DNA of 64,000 nt from positions 3,038,001 to 3,102,000 of the forward strand of contig JALGAS010000007.1 in assembly GCA_023078685.1 (NCBI GenBank), written 5' to 3'. The position numbers and the translations under genes are program-made. The number at the start of each line of letters is the position of its first letter. Positions within the stretch are counted from its first letter, which is position 1. Below, piece after piece: positions 22,876 to 32,741 of the stretch. The DNA is from Neopestalotiopsis rosae (Eukaryota > Ascomycota > Sordariomycetes > Amphisphaeriales > Sporocadaceae). Under the pieces are notes generated by a model. That model was not told the DNA's origin. It made no database searches and saw only the letters and a program-made list of their open reading frames with translations.

Positions 22876-23140
22876 ACGTTGAGTGTTCATCATCATGCAT
22901 CAGAGGAGTCCATGGCATCTTGGAGGGTACAAGGTTACTCACATAAGAAACCGATGCTTGTATAATTATGGGGTTATTTTCTCGTTTCATAAGGCCTGAA
23001 CTTCGTACGAAGAAGGAGGTTTATAAGTGCGAAGCTGCTGCAAAAGATCACTTGCGATGAACGACAACGAAGTTGTCGAGGAGCAGCTTGCAAGGGAATT
23101 TATTAATATGATTGTGTGCCAAATTTTATTTCATAGTATA

Positions 23141-23201
23141 CAATGAGTGATATGGTGATGTTGCAATAACCGGTCTTCGTGTCGGCCGAGACACCCAGGG
23201 G
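23141..23201. repeat. About 60-bp direct repeat, copy 1
   Basis: Shares GTCGGCCGAGACACCCAGGG and much flanking sequence with 24006-24066. The two copies bracket the broken family copy F. Confidence 0.75.
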
Positions 23202-23238
23202 TTTTTGTTTGTCCTCAAATATTGACTGCTCATTTTAG

Positions 23239-23711
23239 ACATTCACAAATTGACGACTGTACCGGGTGCACTGATCATCAACGCGCGCGATCGCGGCACT
23301 CGCTTGAAAGCATCCACTCCTTCAAGACTTGCCCAGCATCTATGGACTGAAGCTGTCCGCGCAGCCCATCCCGGCTCGAATCATCCAGAGAAGACACCTA
23401 CAGAGCGTGTAAGCAACGCCGTCAGCGAATTTATGGCGGACTGGGGAAGGGACTGCACCTATGTACTCCTGAACCTACTTGAAGCCCAAGAGATCACCTT
23501 GCGCGAGCGCTATGTAGTTTCCGATGTGTTTAACATCGAGCCCTTGTTCGCCCAGCAGCTAGCACTTCTGCCCCAGGTTTAGTGGGACTGGGACTATGCT
23601 GCAACAAGTGTCGTGTTGGACAAAAAGGCAGAGCACGTCATAGTGTTCTACAAACACTATAATGGCCTTCCCCTCATTGGAGTGCGGATGCCGAGGTGTT
23701 GGTCGTCTTGA
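23239..23711 (+). pseudogene. Orphan array family, copy F (orphan second domain with nonsense codon)
   Basis: Begins right after a TTTTAG acceptor, exactly like exon 3 of genes D and E, but the preceding exons are absent. Reads RLKASTPSRLAQHLWTEAV, VSEFMADWGRDCTYVLLNL and ALLPQV, then TAG at 23580-23582 where gene E has Trp (PQIWWDWD); the frame continues WDWDYAATSV and IVFYKHYNGLPLIGV. So it is a dead fragment of a two-domain member. Probably dispersed by a segment duplication marked by the flanking 60-bp repeats. Confidence 0.8.
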
Positions 23712-24005
23712 TTGCCCCTGAGGCTTATTAATGGATTTATTGGAGGAAGCACCGAGACCCTGCCATAGCTGAGGTCACATACACACGGTTCTGATTTTCG
23801 CAGAATCTTGTATTTATTTTGCCGTTTCCCATCGCGAATTGCATCAGCTTCATGACAATGCAAGGTTCGCATGCGAGCAGGAACGTGTTCGAGAGGCCGC
23901 TCCAGAGGTAAATCTGAGCGGAATTATAATAGATTGATCAAGAAGACTTCGACGGCTCACTAGGAAATAATATCAATTGATCGCTGATATCAATCTCTAA
24001 GTGTT

Positions 24006-24066
24006 CAACGAGTGACATGGTGAGGTTGTAATATCTGGTCTTGGCGTCGGCCGAGACACCCAGGGT
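24006..24066. repeat. About 60-bp direct repeat, copy 2
   Basis: Partner of 23141-23201; likely the duplicated 3' flank of a two-domain array gene. Confidence 0.75.
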
Positions 24067-24326
24067 GTGGCACTATCAGCGTTTTCCGGCAAAGGCCTCA
24101 ACCCGCTCATCGGCGGGACAAATTCAGTGGACCCTTGATTTCAGAGCGCCGATGCAGAATACCTCTACCAGAAAGCAGTGGCTTGTCATTGAAATACTCG
24201 TAAGAAAGTACGTGTGCTTTTTCAATAGACCATCAATTCCCTCACCCTCTTTGGCACCACCAGCCTCTCTCTTATCGGACAAGCTTTAGCCAACCTCTAC
24301 AGTACCAGACCCCGCTGCAATCCAAC

Positions 24327-25004
24327 ATGGCCGATGATGCCGCTGCCGCCAAGGAGGCGGCCATCAAGACCCGCGTCGTCACGCACATGAACAAGGACCA
24401 CGCTGCCGAGCTGGAGCTCTACCTGCGCGCCTTCAACGACCTTTCGCCCTCCGCAGCCGCCGGCGCGCAAATCACCGACATGTCGCTCGAGGGCATGACG
24501 GTCAAGTCGGCATCGGGGACCCACACCGTGGCCATTGCGCCGCCCCTGGCCAACTGGTCCGCCTCCCGCGTCCGCCTCGTCGAGATGGCCGGCACCGCGC
24601 TGACCAAGCTGAACCTGAGCGACATTCGCGTCACCTCGTACGCGCCGCCACAAGGGTTCGACTGCGTTGTCTTCTTCGGCGTCGTCCTGTACTTTATCTG
24701 CGCCGCGGCCCTGCCCCTCGTGCAGCCCGGCACCGTCGCCTGGGATGCGCTCGACGCCTTTTTCCCCTACGGCGCCTTAGGCTTTCGCTGGCTGGTCAAG
24801 GCCATTTTTGTGCCCGTGTTTGTGCTGCACGTGACCGAGTGCTGGTGGCTGGCAACCACGAGACTCGAGAAGCACCGCGTGCCCCCCGGCAAGGTCTGGT
24901 GGCTCTGGGCTGCCTCTCCTTTCTTTGATGGCGTCATGTCCTTCCGCCGCTTTGATACACTTGTCGATGCTGAGAGAAAGAAGAAGGACGTTGCCAGGCA
25001 CTAG
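24327..25004 (+). CDS. DUF2470-domain integral membrane protein
   Basis: Single-exon gene, 225 residues. Residues about 10-100 form a DUF2470-like domain (THMNKDHAAELELYLRAF, ITDMSLEGMTVKSASG, SRVRLVEMAGTAL), a fold related to the C-terminal part of haem-binding or FMN-binding split-barrel proteins. Then come hydrophobic segments (VVFFGVVLYFICAAALPLV, LVKAIFVPVFVLHVTECWWL, VWWLWAASPFFDGVMSF) and a basic tail. Fusions of this kind are widespread in ascomycetes and poorly characterised. High GC coding sequence contrasts sharply with the AT-rich DNA just after it. Confidence 0.8.
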   Translation: MADDAAAAKEAAIKTRVVTHMNKDHAAELELYLRAFNDLSPSAAAGAQITDMSLEGMTVKSASGTHTVAIAPPLANWSASRVRLVEMAGTALTKLNLSDIRVTSYAPPQGFDCVVFFGVVLYFICAAALPLVQPGTVAWDALDAFFPYGALGFRWLVKAIFVPVFVLHVTECWWLATTRLEKHRVPPGKVWWLWAASPFFDGVMSFRRFDTLVDAERKKKDVARH

Positions 25005-25079
25005 GCTTCTGACGACTAGTCATTGCCTGGAAGAGACTGCTTGAGCGAGATTGTCACCTATCCAGCCAAGTATAGAAAG

Positions 25080-25400
25080 AATTTAAACCGGAAATAAATT
25101 ATACCGAAGTATATTTTAGTTTTGTCAAATTAAAGAAAAAGAAAAGGAAAAAAAAAGAGGGGGGGGGGGGGGGGGGGAATTAAAGAAAAACCAAATAAAA
25201 CCAATACTTATTATTTTAAATAATAATATGACCTTATTAGCGGATAGACGTGTGCAAATTGTAAATATCTCTACTAAATTTGATTATGCACAATCTTTAT
25301 TATTAAGCTCCATCCTTTTTTAAAATTTATCGCGGTAGCCATTAAGGATTTAAAATATAAATTGTAATAATGAATTCTTGATACTATTTGATGTCTGTCG
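25080..25400. other. AT-rich block with 19-G run
   Basis: About 320 bp of very AT-rich sequence between two GC-normal genes, with a run of 19 G at 25159-25177 preceded by an A-rich stretch. Looks like a decayed, possibly RIP-mutated, mobile-element remnant, but no terminal repeats or coding relic can be seen. Confidence 0.5.
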
Positions 25401-25410
25401 TCTATGGCAA

Positions 25411-28400
25411 TTATAATGCCTTAGAGAGCTCTGTGACAATATCCGATCGCCCAGAGCTTATAGCTATATCCATGACTGACACTCCATCTTTAGTCCTGAC
25501 CTTCGGATTTGCGCCTTCCCGCAGCAAGGCTCTGACATTCCTGATGTGTCCATAATTCACAGCCCACCACAATGCCGTTTTGCCGTCCTTGTCACTTGCA
25601 TCCAGATCGATCTCACCCGTCGATATCAGAGTTTCTATGATCTCTGGAGCATCGCATTGAATAGCCCAATCGATAGGACTCCAACCGTCAATATCTCTTC
25701 CGTTGATCCCTGGACACCTGAATTTTATGAGTATCCGCAAGACCTCATAATGTCCCTGTCCACAAGCCCATGAGACGGGACCACGGTGATCTTTATCCAG
25801 AGCGTCTGCCTTCGTTTCCTTCCTTCTCAACAAGAGTCGCGCTGTCTGCGCCTGACCCAAGCGAGCCGCCCATATCAATGGAGAGGCGCCTTTTTTGTCT
25901 GATAAGTTCACATCAACTCGTACGTCTCCCAGCAACTTGTTCAGTATATCTGTGTTTCCCTCGCCAGCTGCCCAAGAAACAGCTGTCCGACCTGTGTCAT
26001 CCTGATGATTGATATTGACACTTTTGTGCTGCATGATGTCGTGGACAATCTGCGCATCTCCGCCCGATACCGCCCATATTAGTGCAGTCCATCCATTCTC
26101 GTCGACCTGATCTGGTGAGATTGCCGTGTGGGCCAATAACAACCGCACAATACCATGATGACCATTGGTTGCAGCAAATGATAATGCAGGTCGCCCGCGT
26201 CTCCCTTCACCATTGACGCTTACATGGATATTCTCTAGCAGCACCGCGACACTACCCTCATGACCTCTTTCAGCGGCTATAGTCAGCGCTGTGTGTTGTT
26301 CGAATAACCGCAGACTCGGATTGGCACCGGCCTGCAGCAAGATCCTGACGCTGTCGACATGGCCCTTTGCAGAGGCCCAAAATAGCGCTCTGCTATTACG
26401 TACATCCGAAAACTCTTGTTCTTCAAGAATATCCTGGAGCATGCCACAGATATTGAAGTAAGCTGCCAATTCGAGGGCATCAAGATCTTCGCATGATTCG
26501 GAATTGATTCCATCAGCTTCTGCCTGATAAAATCGCCACCAGTTCGAGCCTTGCGGCAGGTCATTGCTCAATAGATCTCGTACTGCCTTTCTCAGTTGTG
26601 GAGGTGCACATTTTTCAGATCTAGCATAATGATCGGGCCAGTACAGCGCGGCATAATGATAGAATGGATATTTCTCTTGAATATACTTGCAGATCTCTTG
26701 CGTAAGCACAGACGTTTCTTGAAAAAGACCTTCAGACCCGAGTTGGGTCTCATCATTCCAAAAATCAGCGGAAAGTAGGTACTCAGAACCAGGACTTCCG
26801 GATTCCGATGATGACGATGCAAGAGACATGTCTTGGGAGGGCTGATGTGCGAAAGCATCGTGAGAGAAGTCCGAAAGCAGGAGGTAACGTGCACATGCTA
26901 TTGACATGTATAAGTCGCATTCTTCAGCGGTAATAGCATACTGCTTAATACCCATCGCCGGGTTCAAGAGGAATTCCTTCATTGTCTGGTGAAGTAAAGA
27001 CACTTTGGACTCCGAGATCCGTACAAAAGCGCCAAGAACCAGTTGTAGTGTTCGCAGCATAGAGAAAGGGGCACTGCGTGAGATTTGAGCTGTGTCTTGG
27101 TGGTCCCAAGTAATCGTGAAGGCGATGCTAACTTCAGGTATTGTCAGCGGCCTCATATTTCCGAGCATCAATCTGAGAAGCCTCGTAGCCGTGTCTGCCT
27201 CGCTTTCTGGAATTGCTGCCAAAAAGGTCTGATAGGTCATCTCCAATGTAGCTGGGATGTTATCGACGACACTCTGGAAGGACTCTTGCGATGTGACCAA
27301 ACTTGTTTTCAGAACTCCAAACACCTGGTGAACCCATAGGAATGTCGAGCCAGCTCTTGACTGCAGTGTGGTCAGGAGGTGCTCTCTAATAGTCGAGGGG
27401 CAGTCGGAGATCTCTTTGACACGTTCCTGAATGTATGTTCTGACGTCCTCATCATAGTCTTGCTGGCCATCATCCATAGCAAAACGATATTTCGAAAGAA
27501 AATCCACAGGTCCCCTTGAGAATGCGAACGCCGGGCGACTAGTCAATATGAACTTGACACAGCTAGCATTGTATGATTGGTTGTTCGACTCTTCCAAGAG
27601 ATCACGGATCAGAGTCAGAAGTTCATTGCATGTTCCTTCCTCACATTCATCCAGTGCATCAAGTACGACGTAGACAATCTCAGACTTGGGATCTCTGGTG
27701 AGCTCCAGAAAGAGTCTCCACAGCCCCGACAATGACTGAACCAGACCTGTGCCCAGAAGCTCAAAGGACTTGCGAACGTATCGAATTAAAGACCGATGCT
27801 GCCGGATGATTTGGAAAATGACACTGAGAAGAATGGATTTGGCATCCTTCTGTTTGTTGACCTTTTCGTCACAAAAGTAAACACAAACCATTACATCTGC
27901 CATGGCTGTCTTCTTAATTTCTTCAAGATAACTAGTCAAGAAAGATGACATGACTGTTTTGCCGCTTCCAGGATGTCCAGTGAACCATATCATGCTGGAT
28001 TTGACGGTCTTGAGCCATGAAACAAACACTGGATGGGATAATACCCACCCAAATGTGCTTTTGATAGGGCTAGGTATTCGTCTATGATAGTCATCGATGT
28101 CGAAATGACTGAACAAGGTGATACAGCTCTTTTCTGTTTCGTTGAACGCTGCGAACTCATGAATTGCACGTTCTTTTTCCACATATCGCTCTCACCACTC
28201 ACATTTCAGGGAGGAACGGGAATCATCCTTCGAGAATGTCCCCTTTCTCGTCTCTGCTCGTGAGGCGATTCTGCCTAAAGCGCCCGCAACAGCTTTGTAG
28301 CTGGCAGTAGGGCCGGAGAATCTGCACATATCTCGATGGTTTTCGAACAGAGGAATTATATCTTCCCGTGGAATGTCAAGTATCGATGAGGTTCTTTCCA

Positions 28401-29321
28401 CAACCTATGTTCTATCAGCAACGTACTTCAGACTGTCAAGATCTTGCAATACCAAAGAAGACATGAGAGGAATTGGCTGAGTTTCGTAGAATGTGACCAC
28501 CTCAAGGTTGTATAGACGGTGTCGAGAGGAGGAAGCAAGCTCCGCCAGGGCCTGAGATTCCTTGCCAAGATGATTTAACAGATCAGTTCTGGTTGCCTTC
28601 GGGACACAAAGATTTATGATTCGGCCAATGACTCTCCCTATGTCCGCTGCTTCACTTCCCCTATGCGGGGTTCCCAGGAACACAACGCCAAGAACGGATT
28701 GAAGGGTATCGCGGTAAATTACGTCGTCTTCGTGTGCCAAGACCAATGCCTACTGAAGTATAAGGATGGGAGTTGTTTTTGGAATGGCCTGTACCGACCT
28801 GTTTGCAAATAATACCTCCAAGGCTATGGCATACGAAGATGATCGGGACTGACTCTCCCTGCATCTGTTAGCGACAGAACGAATCCTCTGAGCATCGAGG
28901 TTCTCATTACATTCTCGTCCAAATCGTACAAATCTCTAACGCAGCTGAGCAAATTCCGTGCGTAGTCACGAACTCCAGCATATGAAGTTGTGAAAATCTG
29001 AGAAGGGTAGCCATAGCTGTAGACCTGACATCCGGGCAACGAGGCTGGGAGACAATCCCGAAGCCACAAGGTCCCATTTGCGTGTGTCCATGTTTTGAAA
29101 GCATCGCCGTTCAGGCCATGAACAGCAACAATTTTCACAGGAGGAGCTTTTGACCTGTCTTGCCTTGGTGTAGCTTCTGTGAGATGGAACATGCCGTATA
29201 GCTCTTGGCGAGGACTTTCGATCGGCAGAGTCGCACCATCGAGGCCCGAAGCCTCCCCATCGCCACGACCTGAAGGTACTCTGGTGATTTTCCCTTTGAG
29301 ATGTCTCACAAAATTCTTCAT
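25411..29321 (-). CDS. NLR-like protein: alpha/beta hydrolase-NACHT-ankyrin
   Basis: Large cytosolic STAND protein of the type linked in fungi to non-self recognition and regulated cell death. Five exons (29321-28911, 28864-28799, 28749-28453, 28404-28203, 28148-25411) give 1237 residues. N-terminal alpha/beta-hydrolase effector domain: IVAVHGLNGDAFKTWTH, nucleophile elbow VCHSLGG, GVVFLGTPHRG. NACHT: Walker A GHPGSGKT, Walker B YVVLDALDEC, then the winged-helix region. C-terminal half: about ten ankyrin repeats (for example TALTIAAERGHEGSVAVLL). All four introns fall in the effector-linker part. Introns of 46-54 bp are needed to pass in-frame stops; the summed frame is exact. Repeats are not nearly identical at DNA level, so recent concerted evolution is not obvious. 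Adjacent to, but probably not part of, the polyketide cluster. Confidence 0.88.
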
Positions 29322-30610
29322 AGTGCTCAGCAAGAATGTTCAATTTGGAGGAGGTCTACACACTGGGAACGTCGCGGAGAGAAAGGACACTTGTGCGGAC
29401 ATAATCCCCTCGTTATCTTGCCAACGAAGCAGCCAGGGGTGCCGGCCAATCATTGGCCGACATGATGAATAAAATTTGAGGGGTCGGGTAATTACGTTTC
29501 TTTGTTCGTTCCTCTCAGCACACCTACGGTTGGTGCTGTGAGGAACGATCGAAACAACCGTAGTGGGGGCGTGGCACGAGTAGCAATGTACCTACGATGA
29601 TACGTTTTAATAGTTTTTGCACATGATCAAAGCGCCCAACATAGTACGTAAGGTAGTCTTTAAACCTAAGTCACTGTACGCACACATTCAAAACTCTTCT
29701 GCCTGCAACCCCGCCTGTCTTCCCGTCCACCGCTCTGTCCATTCAAAGACAGTCTGGATCCTGGCCCTGGCGAGAGATTTTGTGGGGCGCGACGCGTTTT
29801 GCGTTACTGGTCAAGCGCTGCAAGCCTTTGGTACCCAGAATGCTTTTCGATCCCCACAAAGCACTACTGGCAATGATCCTCCAGTCACAAGGCACTGAAG
29901 GCTACCGACGGATATCAATCAAAACAGCCAGCTCTTTCACCGTGGTCGCAAATGTGCAAATGCGTGCAACTGTGACTTCATTCGATACAGGTTCTGTATG
30001 GGACATTGTGTTATTAATAGAAAAAGCAATCTTGTTTTTTTCTTCTTAAATTTCTTTTAGGCTCTTTCAGCCAAAATTAGTAAGGGGCTTTAGTGGTCGT
30101 TCCAGTGGACGTTATAGCGGGCTTACGGTAAAGAAAACTTGCTCCTTGGCACTTCTCAAATAAGATTGTTTCTGCTTTTTGACTGTGCCACAGAACGATC
30201 CGACGAACGAGTCCTTGGGTGACTGGGTTTCTGGATAGTATGGAGGAAGCTCAATTTGAAGGCGAAAGCTGCATCTCACAGTCATAGTTATTCGTAAAAT
30301 TATCGTTGGGGGAAACCTGCGAAACACAAAAGGGCATCTCATTTGACACTAAGTGAAAGATAAGGAACTCGAATATATAGGATGCCATGATACCTCACTT
30401 GTCGACATTATTGACCGTGTTTTCAGAATCATTTCACCACAAATGTTTGATGTCGTGGCTATATGTTTTGACTGTGACTCTCAGCAGTGAACCGTGACAG
30501 CAGGGAATTGCGGGATATTCACAAACGTATTGCTTCAATCAATTCCGCAGTATCTTATAATCGTATGTCTAAAATCTCCGTCCTCAATGCTTAGCCTTGC
30601 CAACAAACGC
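29322..30610. other. Intergenic region between the NLR gene and the polyketide cluster
   Basis: About 1.3 kb: promoter side of the NLR gene and 3' side of the glycosyltransferase. No gene supported. Marks the left border of the cluster as far as can be seen. Confidence 0.5.
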
Positions 30611-32070
30611 TCACAGCTTGCACTTTTCAATCGCCAATTCCTCAATGGCCTCGATCACGACGCCGACTGGATCATACCCTGCAATCTCGGCCTGGATCTC
30701 CAGCGCCCTGGTTTTGTACTTGTCATTTGAGATGATTTCATTGACAGCGTTCCGAATCTGCTGGGCGGAGGGATAGCTAGTCCTCAGATTGATGCCAACG
30801 CCTGCCCACTCGCCCCTCGCCGCCGTCTCGGGCTTTTCCTCCGTCGTGCCGGCCATGACCAGGGGCGTAGCATTATTCAGGGCACGCTGAAACGAGCCAT
30901 AGCCTCCCGTCGTGATAAAGACGTGACTATACGGAAGAACGTCGTCGTAGGATATATACTTTTCCACCCGGCAGTTGGAGGGAACGACCACATCCGCCGG
31001 CAGTTCGGCATCCTCCCTCGCCAGAGCGACCACGACCATAACATCAGTGCGATCCCGAAACGCGGCCATGGTGGGGAGGACGAGCTGGGTAAAGTCCATG
31101 GCGACGGTGCCCTGGCAGACAAATATGACCTTTTTGCCCTTGATCCGGGCATCGGTAATGTCGTTCCACCACGACATGGGCTTGTTGTCGGCGGTGACGA
31201 CCCGCGGCGTCCACGGGTAGCCGCCGGCAAACCGCAGGCTCTTGGGGGCGTCGCTCCTCTGGTACTCGACGCTGGGGGCGCACATTTGCACGAACCGGTC
31301 CGGCAGCGCGTACAGCGAGTCGAGCAAGAAGTGGCCAGGGGCGCCGGCGCCGACGCTGGCGAGAGCGTCGGCAAAAGACGTCTGCGACGGGGCAAAGACC
31401 TGCTTCTGCTTCTCGTTGGCGGCGCGGTTCCGTGCCCGGCCCTCGGGGGAGCTGTCGGGCAGCATGCCGGTGCCAAAGGGCGCGTGGTCGGCGCTGGTCA
31501 ACAAGATGGGGTTGAGGCCAATGGCGATGAACCCCTTGGGACAAATACCTGGTGCGCCCAGTTGAATGGCCAAGGGGCCAAAGTTTAGGCTCTCCGACAT
31601 GAGTATCACGGGTCGGTAGGGGTGCTTGTTGTTTAGCATCTTGAGAGCTCGCTGAATAGCTTCATGTTGCGAGGGCAATGATTTGCAGAATATGTGTATC
31701 AAATCGTGATTGAAGCAATCTGGTCCCTCCATGTGCTTCTTTCCGGCGGGCCCTGTATGCAAATGTGTGTTAGTCGGTGAAATCCACATAAAGAATCTTG
31801 AATGTAAGACAGCACAATCAAACAACACTAACAGTCTTGATCAAGGTCCCATGAAGTGAGATCATAAAAGTCGCCATAGCCTTCCACTGGCACAAACGAT
31901 GCCCCAACAGCTTCCACCTGCTTGCGATAGCCTGAGCCAGAAACAAAACAAACTTCATAACCGCGAAGAACAAGTTGTCTTGTGATTGCCATCATGGGTA
32001 TGATATGTCCGGACACTGGCGTGCTGCAAATGAGCACCAGTGGCTTGGCTGGGTCTACCGCGGTCGCCAT
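30611..32070 (-). CDS. UDP-glycosyltransferase (GT1 type)
   Basis: Likely transfers a sugar from UDP-sugar to the cluster's phenolic polyketide. Two exons (32070-31833, 31752-30611), 459 residues. N-terminal acceptor domain opens with the family strand LVLICSTPVSGHIIPMMAI (His in SGHI is the expected catalytic base). C-terminal donor domain: VIFVCQGTVA, then the sugar-nucleotide signature region HVFITTGGYGSFQRALNN, with TTGGYGS in place of the commoner HGG. Close in style to fungal GT1 enzymes that glycosylate small phenols. The exon junction gives DW|PAGKK in frame. The gene runs the same way as the reducing PKS, 0.67 kb downstream of it. Sugar type (glucose, glucuronic acid, others) cannot be told from sequence. 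Confidence 0.88.
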
Positions 32071-32741
32071 GGCGGGTTATAGTGGTAGATTAGTGGGTGA
32101 GTTTAGTGCGCTTAGTGGGGGAGTACCAGTGCAGATAGCTGAGAGCTGAGAGCAGAAGGGCAGAGCAGGACAGTCAGTCGCCAGCTTAAGGACGGAGGGA
32201 GTCTGGCATTTTATAGAAAAGTCATATGTCGAAAAGTCCCGTAAGCACAATAACTGACGACTATATATAGATTTTCATCAATTTCTAGGCATTCCAGTTT
32301 CTTTCCGTGGCGCTTTGAAGGCTTTCACGATCTCAAATACCACGATTTTGCGGATAATGGGTGGGCATTGCAGCAGCGACTTTTACAGAACGGCACTGCT
32401 GAGTGAATCGTGTAAACCAAAACTATCATTCTCATTCCTTGCTACGTTGTTCATCCCGATTGATTGAAAAGGGCGTGGTATCTGTACTAGAAACTAAACG
32501 ACTGCTCAAAGACAAAACATCGCTCTATATGTGTATCGGTAAAATATCAAAAGTCGAAATCCTCACATCATTTCCTCAGAGCAGTCTTACACTGATCGGA
32601 CAAGTAAGTGGTTGTTGCGGGTAGAGGGGTACTAAAAACAGCGGGGTCTCCGCAGTGTACTAAATGCACACAAACTTTAAAGCGAACGCGTCTCCTCAGC
32701 AGACCACCTCGCCATCTTCGCTTCACTTCATGATAGCACAG
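32071..32741. other. Intergenic region between UGT and reducing PKS
   Basis: Promoter of the glycosyltransferase plus 3' flank of the reducing PKS, both on the minus strand. No recognised motif; the 19-bp cluster motif is not found here. Confidence 0.5.

Noticed and set aside
30923..31588. 221-codon open frame on the plus strand opposite the glycosyltransferase
   Set aside because: Antisense shadow of a GC-rich exon; no domain.
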